Source: an uncultured Eubacterium sp. | GTDB taxonomy: Bacteria > Bacillota > Clostridia > Lachnospirales > Lachnospiraceae | Length of the DNA stretch: 64,000 nt | Reading direction: 5' to 3' | NCBI GenBank assembly: GCA_910584595.1 | Contig: CAJUBQ010000010.1 | Span: forward strand, 19,428-83,427 | Shown here: positions 44,266 through 53,610 of the stretch, one piece after another | Layout: the number at the start of each line of letters is the position of its first letter | Numbering within the stretch: position 1 is the stretch's first letter | The notes under the pieces: generated by a model | What the model saw: the letters and a program-made list of their open reading frames with translations, nothing else | Databases searched by the model: none | Told to the model about the DNA's origin: nothing | Made by a program: the position numbers and the translations under genes

Positions 44266-47073
44266 TTACATTTTATATTTGTTTCCACCATATAACTCCA
44301 AAGCCAACACACATGGCAGTTTTGAATTTAGATTTCGTAGAATTCCATAGCCTATTCCAGACAATCCGGTCATAAAAGATACCACTCCCTTCATCTGAGT
44401 AATTTCATATGAAGCTCCTTCATATCTTAATTTTTTTAATAATTTTTTTAATATAATTTGAACGTCACCATATAGTTGCTGACAATTTTGATTATTTGCA
44501 ATCGTAAGTAATATGTCCATGTTCCCGGCCATTCCATTGCAAAGGCTTTCGCTCATACTTTTTTCCTGTGTTTCTCGAACCACTTGCTTGATTACATTTT
44601 CATATCGTCTAGAAAATTCCTTTTCTTCTACATAATAGCTTCTTCCTAATAAAATACCCGGCGCCCCATGACACCAGAACATCTCATACCGTTCCTCATT
44701 CTTTCGCAAACTTTGCCAATTAAGCATTTGCTCACTATAAAACTGATCTTCTTTTTGCTCTAATTTTCTGGCTATCTGTATCCACGATGTCCTTTTTAGT
44801 GCTTTTCCCGCCAATTGCAGCGCTGTCGCAAGGCCCGTCATCCCCTTTGCAAAGCCTGTACAAAGATTCTTTTCCCTACTGCATTTTTCAGCAAGAATTC
44901 CCGCATATCTTTCTAACCGCATGCTACATTGTTTCGTTGGATATTGTTCAAACATATGCGCAAGAAATAAAACTGTTCCTGCAATCCCTCCTACAATATC
45001 AAAACTGCTCTCACAAAACGGATCATACTCTGCAGATTTTTCCCAAATTTCTTTACATTTCGTGGCAAATTCTGAATTTTTAGTAAGTTGATATAAATTT
45101 GCATAAAGATATAAACGTGAAAAATATCCGCTAAATATGCCAATAGATAGTTTTTCATTTACATTCCGGCTTTCCATACCTCTGCGCACAGCCTCGGCAA
45201 ATGCCCAATCTTCCTGATCTTTGGTATAATCTGCATAAGCATACAAAAACCAAACCAATCCCAGCCCATAATACAAATCATCATGTATGACACCAAGATA
45301 CGCTTTTTCTCCTAACCAAACATCGATAAATGTGCACTCTGTATGTTGTTTATTCCAAATCGCTGCTTGTTCTATTTTCTTTCGAATTGCGGCAAGAACC
45401 GCTAATGGTTTATCCGACAAGCACTCCAATGTTTCTTTATCTGCAGTCATTTTTTGCGGTATCATAATATCTTCTTTTGAAAGCATAGCTGCATTACGAA
45501 TATACGCAACCTGTTGTTTTATTTTTAGATTATCTAACGAATCTACACTTTCCTGCAGATTTTCTTTCAAACTTTTTTGAAAAAAATCTTTTACTGCAAT
45601 TTTTTCCATCGCATACAAATCTGCACTATCATAATCTGATGCAAAATATGGTATATCATGGTGCATCATCTGCAACATTTCAAATTTTATTTGCCCGCTA
45701 TATTGATTATGAAATAATTTTAACACTTGTCGAAATTCAGATTTTTGTTTTAAATGAACCGGATTTAAGGACGCTTCTAAAAGCTCATTATAAGTAAAAG
45801 AATCACGCAAAATCTGCCTGTAATGTCCTTGCTTCATAACACTGTGAAGTATTCTTTCCATTGTTTGTTTTTCTTTCAAACAGAGATAACATACATCCTG
45901 AAATCCTTGTTCGATTTCATTCACGAATGAAATAAAGCTAATCTTCCGACCATTTAAAATGACGCTATTTGGCATTTCACATCTAATAAATGTTTTCATC
46001 TCAAAATGAATATCTGCATTACCTTTATTTACCAATTCAAAGCACTTTACTGTTTTTGATTTTTGTCCAAGTCTTGCCCCAAACCCACTGGCATCTAATA
46101 TTCCATTTCCAAATACATTTGGCAATAGCAACGTTTTAAACACAGAATTTTCCAACTGCTCTTCTACAGCCAATGCCAGATTGCTTTTTTCATTGTCTTG
46201 ATTTCTTTTCTTTGGTGCGGCAGATAAGGTTTGCAAATCTACAAAATACGGATCTTCTCCGCACGGAAAAATATCTTCACTATGCAAATCAGTTGTATTT
46301 AGCAAAAAAAATAAAGCCATATTTTTTCCCATTTTGTAAAAATACGTATGGACCTCATCTTCCGTCTTACATTCCTTTCTTTCAATATATTCCTGCCAGC
46401 CATAATTTCCCTGATCTATTACAGCCGCATAAAGCAATCTTTTCTGCGGCATACAGACGTTCATCCATTCACATATCTGACCATATACCCATTCTGCCTT
46501 CAGATTCCTAGGCTTATAAACGACTTTATGTCCAGATGCAAATGTAATAATTGCAACCATTTTCCCATGATTATACGTATTACCTTCGCTAAGATCTATA
46601 GAAGAAATAATTGATATATCTATATGAAACTTTTGTTCCAATAAATATTTGTCGCTTTCCAGGTTCTTTAAAAGTTCATATAGAAAATTTGCTGTCGCTT
46701 TTTCCTTATATTTCATTAAAAATCCAAGCATAGTATATTCATCCAATATTTTTTCCGTAAAACCCTGCATAAGCTTTCTGCAAAAATCCACATAAATTTG
46801 TTTTTTACTCGCATGTGAAAAGTCAGAAGATTCCTGAAACTTATGTATTTCAAATATCAAGGTTCGAATCCCCATGGCACATAACTTATTTTTGAGAAAT
46901 AATAATAATTGTATCTTTATATTTTCATCATTTTTTAATTTAAGCGATGTATTCTTAAAAACATGATCCATTTTTTTCTCAAAGCAAAGTAGAAATTCCA
47001 CGTAGAATTCATCGAAGATACCTTCATTTTTTAGTTTTCCTATCAGCGATTTTTCAAATCCTGTCTGAACCAT
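44266..47073 (-). CDS. LanM-like bifunctional lanthipeptide synthetase with altered active sites
   Basis: A 935-residue protein with the class II LanM layout: dehydratase-like domain (about 80-560, VVYKPRNLK, Lys187) and LanC-like cyclase (about 590-935, WCHGAPG, MTGLSGIGYG). Several key positions differ from typical LanM enzymes. The usual D-x-H-x-x-N is TDLHSED, with Asp267 where Asn is expected. The usual D-L-E-T-L is DLQTL (Gln281). The cyclase His of G-x-A-H-G is Lys743. In the second Zn motif, C-H-G is CNG (Cys845, Asn846); Cys801 is kept. No LanA or LanT gene was found nearby. It may have lost or changed activity. Confidence 0.85.
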   Translation of the reverse strand: MVQTGFEKSLIGKLKNEGIFDEFYVEFLLCFEKKMDHVFKNTSLKLKNDENIKIQLLLFLKNKLCAMGIRTLIFEIHKFQESSDFSHASKKQIYVDFCRKLMQGFTEKILDEYTMLGFLMKYKEKATANFLYELLKNLESDKYLLEQKFHIDISIISSIDLSEGNTYNHGKMVAIITFASGHKVVYKPRNLKAEWVYGQICEWMNVCMPQKRLLYAAVIDQGNYGWQEYIERKECKTEDEVHTYFYKMGKNMALFFLLNTTDLHSEDIFPCGEDPYFVDLQTLSAAPKKRNQDNEKSNLALAVEEQLENSVFKTLLLPNVFGNGILDASGFGARLGQKSKTVKCFELVNKGNADIHFEMKTFIRCEMPNSVILNGRKISFISFVNEIEQGFQDVCYLCLKEKQTMERILHSVMKQGHYRQILRDSFTYNELLEASLNPVHLKQKSEFRQVLKLFHNQYSGQIKFEMLQMMHHDIPYFASDYDSADLYAMEKIAVKDFFQKSLKENLQESVDSLDNLKIKQQVAYIRNAAMLSKEDIMIPQKMTADKETLECLSDKPLAVLAAIRKKIEQAAIWNKQHTECTFIDVWLGEKAYLGVIHDDLYYGLGLVWFLYAYADYTKDQEDWAFAEAVRRGMESRNVNEKLSIGIFSGYFSRLYLYANLYQLTKNSEFATKCKEIWEKSAEYDPFCESSFDIVGGIAGTVLFLAHMFEQYPTKQCSMRLERYAGILAEKCSREKNLCTGFAKGMTGLATALQLAGKALKRTSWIQIARKLEQKEDQFYSEQMLNWQSLRKNEERYEMFWCHGAPGILLGRSYYVEEKEFSRRYENVIKQVVRETQEKSMSESLCNGMAGNMDILLTIANNQNCQQLYGDVQIILKKLLKKLRYEGASYEITQMKGVVSFMTGLSGIGYGILRNLNSKLPCVLALELYGGNKYKM

Positions 47074-47592
47074 TATGTTCTCCTTGTCAAATCTGAAACC
47101 ATTCTCTCTTTTCCCATATTTTCATTTTCGGCAATATATAATTCATGCATTTATATCAATCTCGTGCCATTCTGCCCAATCTTCAATCTATTCCGTATTC
47201 TTAACAAGTTTCCTTACTCTTTTAATAATTCGAAACTATTGCCTGACAACACGAGACACACTTTACTTTTTACATATATCATACATTCTATCTTTAAACA
47301 TACGTGTCCTCGTTTCTCTCTTAATACTCTAACACTACCCCTGCTAATGTTTCATTTTTGATAATGCCATTATACATGGCTTTTACTTCTTTATTTCATC
47401 TTTGTCTTAAATGCTATAAAATCTGTCGTAAGCGTAAGTTTATACCCTTAAGACTTCGTTACAAATTTAACTTATACTATTTTATCTTAATCATGCAGTT
47501 TCAACATTTATTTTACTTTCTCCATTCCCCCGACATATTTTTCAACCTCCCTCATATATATTACTAATACTTTTCCTCTCACTGGTAAGCCC
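47074..47592. other. Intergenic region with the lanM promoter and a long leader
   Basis: The predicted start of the lanM transcript is near 47360, which leaves a leader of about 290 nt. It contains several short open frames on the minus strand, none with both a ribosome site and a LanA-like Ser/Thr/Cys core. A 25-codon frame ends on the lanM start (TAATG overlap) but has no ribosome site. Confidence 0.5.
47369..47434 (-). promoter_or_regulatory. Predicted AgrA-controlled promoter of lanM-agrB
   Basis: Repeats TCTTTGTCTTAAATG (47399-47413) and AATCTGTCGTAAGCG (47420-47434) on the plus strand start 21 bp apart. 24 nt beyond lies TATAAT (minus strand, 47374-47369). No good -35. The near repeat matches the near repeat of the RiPP operon at 13 of 15 positions. 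Confidence 0.6.
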
Positions 47593-48714
47593 ATGACGAA
47601 ACCGATCTTATTCAAACTCATCATCTCCATAGAACTCCTCTCACTCCTTGGAATCCTGACTGTCACCTTATTTCGAACCCCGGCAAAAGATTCTGCAGAT
47701 ACGCCCGCATCTTCCCAAAACACAGATACGTCCGGCCAATCAGGTTCCACTGGCAAAGACTTCATTAAATGGGTTGATTTTAAAGTAACAAGCGAGGCTA
47801 TGAACGATGCCTATCAATATGATCTAAAGTCGCATGATACAGATACCCCTCTGGACTGGGTCTGCTTGCTGGCTGTCCTTGGCGCAAAATATGGTGGAGA
47901 TTTTAAAAACTATAAGCAGGCAGACCTTGTGAGCATCACAGACAAACTATTAAACAAAGAATGCACTTTAGAGCAGCTGACGTCTGATATGAGATACTAT
48001 CCGTACTACAATGAAGCTTATCACGCCGTACTCGGCGGACTTGTTGGAGAGTATCAGCTTTCAGATTCAGATTCGGATTCAGATTCAGACTCGAACAAAA
48101 TGCAGTATGGTTTAAAAGCATTTTCCCCGATTGCAAAAGGATTTCCATATACGGATTATGATGATTTTGGCTCTTCCCGCTCTTTTGGTTACCGCAGGCA
48201 GCACCTTGGCCACGATATGATGGGACAAATTGGTACGCCGATCATTGCTGTAGAATCCGGCTACGTAGAATGTCTTGGCTGGAACCGGTATGGCGGCTGG
48301 CGCATTGGTATCCGCAGCTTTGATAAAAAGAGATATTATTATTATGCACATCTGCGCCAAAACTTCCCCTATAGTAAATCTTTAAAAGAAGGCGGAACGG
48401 TAACTGCAGGAGATGTCATAGGCTATATGGGTCATACAGGTTATAGTGATAAAGAGAATACAAATAATATCGATATTATACATTTGCACTTTGGACTTCA
48501 GCTGATTTTTGATGAGTCCCAAAAAGACGGAAATAATGAAATCTGGATTAGCTGTTATGAGTTGGCACGTTTCTTGTCACAGAACCGCAGCGAAACGGTA
48601 AAAGATGAATCCTCTAAAGAATGGCGCCGCATACAAAATATGGTTGATCCGGCCGTTACTGATTATGAACAATCCGCACAAAAAAATACTGCGGACAAAA
48701 AAGAGGAAAACTAA
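47593..48714 (+). CDS. Membrane-anchored M23 metallopeptidase
   Basis: 373 residues. One N-terminal membrane anchor (about 6-26, LFKLIISIELLSLLGILTVT). The peptidase domain (about 190-330) has HLGHDMMGQIGTPI (HxxxD zinc ligands) and IIHLHFGLQL (HxH), so the lytic site looks intact. A Ser-Asp repeat linker (SDSDSDSDSDSN) lies at about 157-170. It probably cuts or remodels peptidoglycan. The ribosome site is weak. First gene to the right of the island, with GC content back to that of the flanks. Confidence 0.88.
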   Translation: MTKPILFKLIISIELLSLLGILTVTLFRTPAKDSADTPASSQNTDTSGQSGSTGKDFIKWVDFKVTSEAMNDAYQYDLKSHDTDTPLDWVCLLAVLGAKYGGDFKNYKQADLVSITDKLLNKECTLEQLTSDMRYYPYYNEAYHAVLGGLVGEYQLSDSDSDSDSDSNKMQYGLKAFSPIAKGFPYTDYDDFGSSRSFGYRRQHLGHDMMGQIGTPIIAVESGYVECLGWNRYGGWRIGIRSFDKKRYYYYAHLRQNFPYSKSLKEGGTVTAGDVIGYMGHTGYSDKENTNNIDIIHLHFGLQLIFDESQKDGNNEIWISCYELARFLSQNRSETVKDESSKEWRRIQNMVDPAVTDYEQSAQKNTADKKEEN

Positions 48715-48719
48715 CAAAA

Positions 48720-48770
48720 AAACTGCAACAGGCAAATGTTTTTTTCGTACATTCAGTCTGTTGCAGTTTC
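48720..48770. terminator. Bidirectional terminator between M23 gene and spoVG
   Basis: AACTGCAACAG (48721-48731) pairs with CTGTTGCAGTT (48758-48768), with a T-run in the loop and T-rich flank. The two genes converge on it. Confidence 0.65.
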
Positions 48771-48822
48771 TTTCGGACGGTTCAAGCCATCCTTTCCATT
48801 TTTATTCTGTTTCAATCGTCAT

Positions 48823-49098
48823 TCACGTCTCTTCTTCTGCTGTCATTTGTTTTTGATATTCCTCTAGAATAATATTCTGAATATGGTCTCTAGTCTCAGA
48901 ATTAATCGGATGAGCAATATCTCGGAATTCTCCATCTGCTGCCTTTCTGCTTGGCATGGCTATGAACAATCCCTTAACCCCTTCAATTACTTTGATATCA
49001 TGCACAACAAATTCATCATCAATTGTGATTGATACCACTGCTTTCATCTTTCCTTCTTTTTCAACTTTTCGGACTCGGACATCTGTTATTCGCATCAT
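48823..49098 (-). CDS. spoVG: SpoVG-family regulator
   Basis: A 91-residue protein with the SpoVG signature MRITDVRVRKV and PSRKAADGEFRDIAHPINSE. SpoVG proteins bind RNA/DNA and control sporulation septation and other developmental genes. AAAGGGG lies upstream. Presence does not prove sporulation in this organism, since non-sporulating Firmicutes also keep it. Confidence 0.95.
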   Translation of the reverse strand: MMRITDVRVRKVEKEGKMKAVVSITIDDEFVVHDIKVIEGVKGLFIAMPSRKAADGEFRDIAHPINSETRDHIQNIILEEYQKQMTAEEET

Positions 49099-49217
49099 CT
49101 TTCGCCCCTTTCTTCATTTCCTATAAAACACCTCACCTTTACTCAATAGTTGTTTACCCCTCCTTTTTTGACTTGTGACTTACAAGCCGCAGCCAAAAAA
49201 CTGCAGCCTGTGATCTA

Positions 49218-50339
49218 TTACAACCCATACCGTTCATTGTTATCTTCTACAACTACTTTAATACCGCTGTCACCACAGTAATAAGTATTCGCCTTTAGAG
49301 TCCCCCGACTCTCTACGATACAATTTTCGATATGTGTATTGTCACCTATGTAAACTTCGTTTAATATAATTGAATTTTTAATTACACAATTCTTGCCTAC
49401 AAATACTTCTTTAAACAATACGGAGTTTTCCACTTTGCTGTTAATAATGCACCCGCTGGAAATCAGGCTGTTATGCACATCCGAACCTATGTTATATTTT
49501 GCCGGCGGCAAATCATCTACTTTTGAATAAACATGCGGATAATCTCGGAAAAAGAATTTACGAACTTCCGGTTTTAAGAAATCCATATTTGTCTTATAAT
49601 AAGAATCCACTGTGGAGATATTGTTCCAGTAACCTTCCAGCTTATATCCATACATCCGCTTTAAATTCTTATAACGAATCAAAATATCTGTTACAAAATC
49701 ACTCCGGCTCTCCTGCGCACAGTGCTCCAGCAGATCAATCAACTGCCTTCTGCGGATAATATAGATTCCAGTAGATATTGTGTTTGACTGTGCAACCATT
49801 GGTTTTTCCTCAAACTCTACAATCCTGGAATCCTCATTCATCTTAAGAACGCCATATCTGCTGACGTCTTCTGATTTATCCATATCTTTTACAACGATTG
49901 TAATATCCGCCTTTTTCTCGATATGATAATCCAATATTTTATTATAGTCTATTTTATATACACAATCACCGCTCGTAATAATGACATAAGGTTCATGGCA
50001 GCGCTTTAGAAAATCGATGTTTTGATACATAGCGTCTGCTGTTCCACGATACCACCAGCTGTTATCTGAGGTTACTGTTGGTGTAAACACATACAATCCG
50101 CCTTGTTTTCTTCCAAAATCCCACCATTTAGAGGAACTTAAATGTTCATTCAATGAACGCGCATTATACTGCGTCAATACCGCAACCGTCTGTATTTGTG
50201 AATTTGTCATATTACTCAGGGAAAAATCGATACAGCGAAAGCTGCCGCCTACCGGCATTGCCGCAATTGCCCTTTTCTTTGATAATTCCTGCATACGGTT
50301 ATTATTGCCGCCTGCTAAGATCAGTCCTAATGCTTTCAT
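49218..50339 (-). CDS. glgD: GlgD subunit of ADP-glucose pyrophosphorylase
   Basis: A 373-residue paralogue of GlgC with nucleotidyltransferase fold and C-terminal left-handed beta-helix repeats. The nucleotide loop is GGNNNRMQELS instead of GGQGSRLG, which marks the non-catalytic or regulatory GlgD. The start overlaps the glgC stop by four bases (ATGA). Together with GlgC it makes ADP-glucose for glycogen. Confidence 0.93.
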   Translation of the reverse strand: MKALGLILAGGNNNRMQELSKKRAIAAMPVGGSFRCIDFSLSNMTNSQIQTVAVLTQYNARSLNEHLSSSKWWDFGRKQGGLYVFTPTVTSDNSWWYRGTADAMYQNIDFLKRCHEPYVIITSGDCVYKIDYNKILDYHIEKKADITIVVKDMDKSEDVSRYGVLKMNEDSRIVEFEEKPMVAQSNTISTGIYIIRRRQLIDLLEHCAQESRSDFVTDILIRYKNLKRMYGYKLEGYWNNISTVDSYYKTNMDFLKPEVRKFFFRDYPHVYSKVDDLPPAKYNIGSDVHNSLISSGCIINSKVENSVLFKEVFVGKNCVIKNSIILNEVYIGDNTHIENCIVESRGTLKANTYYCGDSGIKVVVEDNNERYGL

Positions 50340-51610
50340 GCCGATTCACCTGCCTTTATAATCGCTCCGCCGCTGGCAAGCTGTCCGTCAGGATAATCTT
50401 CTGCCGTCGTCATGCCTGCGATTGCTGTATTTCGTCCAATTCTGACATCTGCAGGAACGATGGAGTCTTCTCCTATCGTAACCAGATCGAATGCATATAC
50501 TTTTGGATTATATGTACTAGGCGCATATTCTCCTACGCCAACTTGTGTACGGTCGCCAATCTTTGTATTTTCTGCAATAATACCTTTATCTATCGTTACA
50601 TGTTCTCCAATCACGGCATCTTTCATAATGATCGAATTACGTATTACAGTGCCTTTGCCAATCGTTACGCCTGCCCCAATTACAGAACTATATACTTCTC
50701 CATAGATCTCACATCCCTCTCCAATCAGGCTTTTTTCCACTACTGCCTCGGATGAAAGATACTGTGGCTCAATAATATCACATTTTGTATAAATTTTCCA
50801 ATACTTCTCATACAAATTAAATTCAGGTATCAGATCAATCAGTTCCATATTTGCTTCCCAATAGGAACTAAGCGTCCCTACGTCTTTCCAGTAGCCGTTG
50901 TATTCATAAGCAAACATGCGGAAATCTTTTTCATGCAGATAAGGAATAATATGCTTGCCAAAATCACAATTGCCTTGATCTTTTAATGCTACCAGTGCAT
51001 CTTTGAGCACTTTCCAGCTAAATATATAAATACCCATGGATGCCATATTGCTCCTTGGATGTTCCGGTTTTTCTTCAAATTCCTGTATCCGTTTTTCTTC
51101 GTCTGTAATTACAACTCCAAATCTGCTGGCCTCCTCGATCGGAACCGGCATTGCAGCAATCGTTACATCTGCATGATTTGCTTTGTGAAAGTCAAGCATC
51201 TCTTCATAATCCATTTTATAAATATGATCGCCGGATAAAATGATCACATATTCAGGATGATAACTTTCCATATAATTTAAATTCTGGAATATCGCATTCG
51301 CTGTCCCTGTATACCATTCACTGTTGTCACTCTTTTCATACGGCGGCAGCACTGTAACTCCCCCATTATTACGGTCAAGATCCCATGGGATACCGATACC
51401 GATATGCGAATTTAACCGCAACGGCTGGTACTGTGTCAGAACACCTACCGTATCAATCCCTGAATTGATACAATTACTAAGCGGAAAATCAATAATTCGA
51501 TACTTACCGCCAAATGCTACCGCCGGCTTAGCTACTGCTGAAGTCAGCACTCCCAGACGGCTCCCCTGTCCGCCGGCCAGAAGCATGGCAATCATTTCCT
51601 TACAAATCAC
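50336..51610 (-). CDS. glgC: Glucose-1-phosphate adenylyltransferase, GlgC subunit
   Basis: About 424 residues, catalytic subunit with AMLLAGGQGSRLG, the FPLSNCINSGI loop and C-terminal beta-helix. It makes ADP-glucose from glucose-1-phosphate and ATP. Two GTG codons could start it; the one at 51610 is chosen because GAGGGG lies 8 nt upstream and the protein then begins MICKEMIAMLLAGG, close to relatives. No glycogen synthase or branching enzyme lies in the window. Confidence 0.95.
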   Translation of the reverse strand: MICKEMIAMLLAGGQGSRLGVLTSAVAKPAVAFGGKYRIIDFPLSNCINSGIDTVGVLTQYQPLRLNSHIGIGIPWDLDRNNGGVTVLPPYEKSDNSEWYTGTANAIFQNLNYMESYHPEYVIILSGDHIYKMDYEEMLDFHKANHADVTIAAMPVPIEEASRFGVVITDEEKRIQEFEEKPEHPRSNMASMGIYIFSWKVLKDALVALKDQGNCDFGKHIIPYLHEKDFRMFAYEYNGYWKDVGTLSSYWEANMELIDLIPEFNLYEKYWKIYTKCDIIEPQYLSSEAVVEKSLIGEGCEIYGEVYSSVIGAGVTIGKGTVIRNSIIMKDAVIGEHVTIDKGIIAENTKIGDRTQVGVGEYAPSTYNPKVYAFDLVTIGEDSIVPADVRIGRNTAIAGMTTAEDYPDGQLASGGAIIKAGESA

Positions 51611-51951
51611 TTCCCTCACCCCTCGTCCAATATTCTTTTGATCTGTATGATACAGTATAACATATTTGTCTCAAAATGTACATCATTTTTCACATCTTTT
51701 TGTCTAATTTTCACCAGTTTTTGTAGAATTTTACAACAATTTGCAGGATAGCGAACAACATAAGAACGAAAATGAAATCAGAAATAAATTGCAAAATAGT
51801 GAAAGATGTTTATAATGAAAATAGAACGCATGAACAGTCATAAGTTCCTGTTTATGTGAATATAAAATATAGCATACCCTTCGGCAGCTGCGCGTTTTAC
51901 AAATAACATACAGCATGTCCATCGGGTATAGAATGTGCAGGTGTATATCAA
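51611..51951. other. Divergent promoter region glgC/murC
   Basis: Holds a plus-strand promoter for murC (listed). A weak imperfect stem (ATACCC near 51876 with GGGTAT near 51922) could form in the murC leader. Nothing else recognised. Confidence 0.5.
51790..51817 (+). promoter_or_regulatory. Sigma-A-like promoter of murC
   Basis: TTGCAA, a 16-nt spacer and TATAAT on the plus strand, about 135 nt before the murC start. Confidence 0.5.
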
Positions 51952-53394
51952 ATGTATCAGATTAATTTTCAAAAGCCGGTCCACGTACATTTCATCGGCA
52001 TCGGCGGCATTAGTATGAGCGGACTTGCAGAAGTCCTCTTAGAAGAACATTTTACAATATCCGGTTCTGATGCAAAAGAATCGGAGCTTACAAAGAAACT
52101 GGCTCAATCCGGAGCTGTCATCTATTACGGCCAAAGCGCTGAACATATCAGTCCCGATACGGATCTTGTTGTCTACACAGCAGCCATCCATGCCGATAAT
52201 CCGGAATATATGGCTGCACAAAAGATGCAGATTCCTATGCTGAGCCGCGCAGAGCTGCTTGGACAAATCATGAACAACTACAAACAATCTGTAGCTGTTG
52301 CCGGGACTCACGGAAAGACTACGACAACCTCTATGGTCACACATATTCTGCTTGCGGCACATACCGACCCAACGATTTCTATCGGTGGAATTCTGCCTGC
52401 CATTGGTGGAAACATCCATGTCGGACATTCTGCTTATTTTGTAACAGAGGCTTGTGAGTATACGAACAGTTTTCTGCATTTTTATCCAAAATACAGCATG
52501 ATTCTCAATATCGAAGAAGACCATCTGGATTTTTTCAAAGACCTGGACGATATCCGGCATTCTTTCCGTCTTTTTGCAGAAAACACAGCTGCAGACGGCA
52601 CAATTATTATAAACAGTGAGATTAACGACCTGAACAGTCTATTAAAAGGATTAGACCGGCAAGTCGTTACCTATGGCTTTGACCCTTCGTGCAATTTCTA
52701 TCCGGAAAATATCACCTATCAATCATCCGGTTTTGCACAGTTTACAGTTATGCATCGCAGAAACAAAGTTGTTCACACCGAACAGGGAGGAAACTCTTCC
52801 AAATTTTTAGCATGGAAGGAAACAGAAAAAGTTTGTGACGTCTCCCTTCATGTGCCTGGCCGCCATAACATCAGCAATGCACTTGCTGCCGCTGCTCTTG
52901 CAGTACAAATGGGCCTCCCGGCTGAAGCAATTTCTCAGGGACTTCATGCATTCTGCGGAACAGACCGCCGCTTTCAGGTCAAAGGGGAACGAAATGGAGC
53001 TACCATTATTGATGATTATGCACACCATCCAACGGAAATCAGCGCAACGCTAAGCGCAGCCGCCAATTATCCACATTCACGCATTATTTGTGTCTTTCAG
53101 CCACACACTTATACACGGACGAAAGCATTTCTGGATGAATTTGCCGCATCACTTTCTGCTGCTGACATTGTTGTACTGGCTGATATCTATGCCGCCAGAG
53201 AAACGGATACGCTTGGAGTCAGCTCCTTGAATATCCTCGAAAGACTGAAAACGCGCGGTACGGAATGCTACTATTTTCCATCTTTTGAAGAGATTGAAAA
53301 ATTTTTATTAAAAAATTTAATGAACGGTGACCTGTTGATAACTATGGGGGCTGGAGACATAATAAAGGTTGGTGAAAGCCTGCTTAACCACTAG
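51952..53394 (+). CDS. murC: UDP-N-acetylmuramate-L-alanine ligase
   Basis: A 480-residue enzyme adding L-Ala to UDP-MurNAc. Motifs: HFIGIGGISMSGLAEVL at the N-terminus (UDP-binding), AGTHGKTTTTSMV (P-loop), NISNALAAAALA and DDYAHHPTEI. Length normal. The gene is followed, within 210 bases, by the DnaA-box cluster and dnaD, which is unusual. Confidence 0.96.
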   Translation: MYQINFQKPVHVHFIGIGGISMSGLAEVLLEEHFTISGSDAKESELTKKLAQSGAVIYYGQSAEHISPDTDLVVYTAAIHADNPEYMAAQKMQIPMLSRAELLGQIMNNYKQSVAVAGTHGKTTTTSMVTHILLAAHTDPTISIGGILPAIGGNIHVGHSAYFVTEACEYTNSFLHFYPKYSMILNIEEDHLDFFKDLDDIRHSFRLFAENTAADGTIIINSEINDLNSLLKGLDRQVVTYGFDPSCNFYPENITYQSSGFAQFTVMHRRNKVVHTEQGGNSSKFLAWKETEKVCDVSLHVPGRHNISNALAAAALAVQMGLPAEAISQGLHAFCGTDRRFQVKGERNGATIIDDYAHHPTEISATLSAAANYPHSRIICVFQPHTYTRTKAFLDEFAASLSAADIVVLADIYAARETDTLGVSSLNILERLKTRGTECYYFPSFEEIEKFLLKNLMNGDLLITMGAGDIIKVGESLLNH

Positions 53395-53564
53395 TTATCC
53401 ACTTTATCCACATTGAATTGTGCAAAAGATGCCATTTTCAATGTGGATTTTTTGTGTTTTATCCACACTCTTTGAAAAAATGTGGAAAGATTCGATTTTT
53501 AGCAGTTTTTAGAATTAATATAATGTGAACTTCATCCTTATCCACCTTATCCACTTTATCCACA
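53395..53564. promoter_or_regulatory. Cluster of tandem DnaA boxes
   Basis: Six forward copies of the DnaA-box core TTATCCACN: TTATCCACT-TTATCCACA at 53395-53412 (back to back), TTATCCACA at 53459-53467, and TTATCCACC-TTATCCACT-TTATCCACA at 53538-53564 (three back to back). Reverse near-matches lie in between (TGTGGATTT and TGTGGAAAG). The consensus DnaA box is TTATNCACA. It lies just before the promoter of the dnaD-dnaI operon. Confidence 0.85.
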
Positions 53565-53610
53565 ATTACCGGAACGCCTTGATTTCACAGACTTTGCGAA
53601 AAAAATGTAC

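Noticed and set aside
47075..47332. 85-codon plus-strand open frame upstream of the M23 gene
   Set aside because: It is antisense to the lanM leader, without a ribosome site, and its composition follows the AT-rich background.
47074..47360. Possible LanA precursor in the lanM leader
   Set aside because: Short frames there either lack a ribosome site or stop after about 12 codons; none has a Ser/Thr/Cys core plus a plausible leader.
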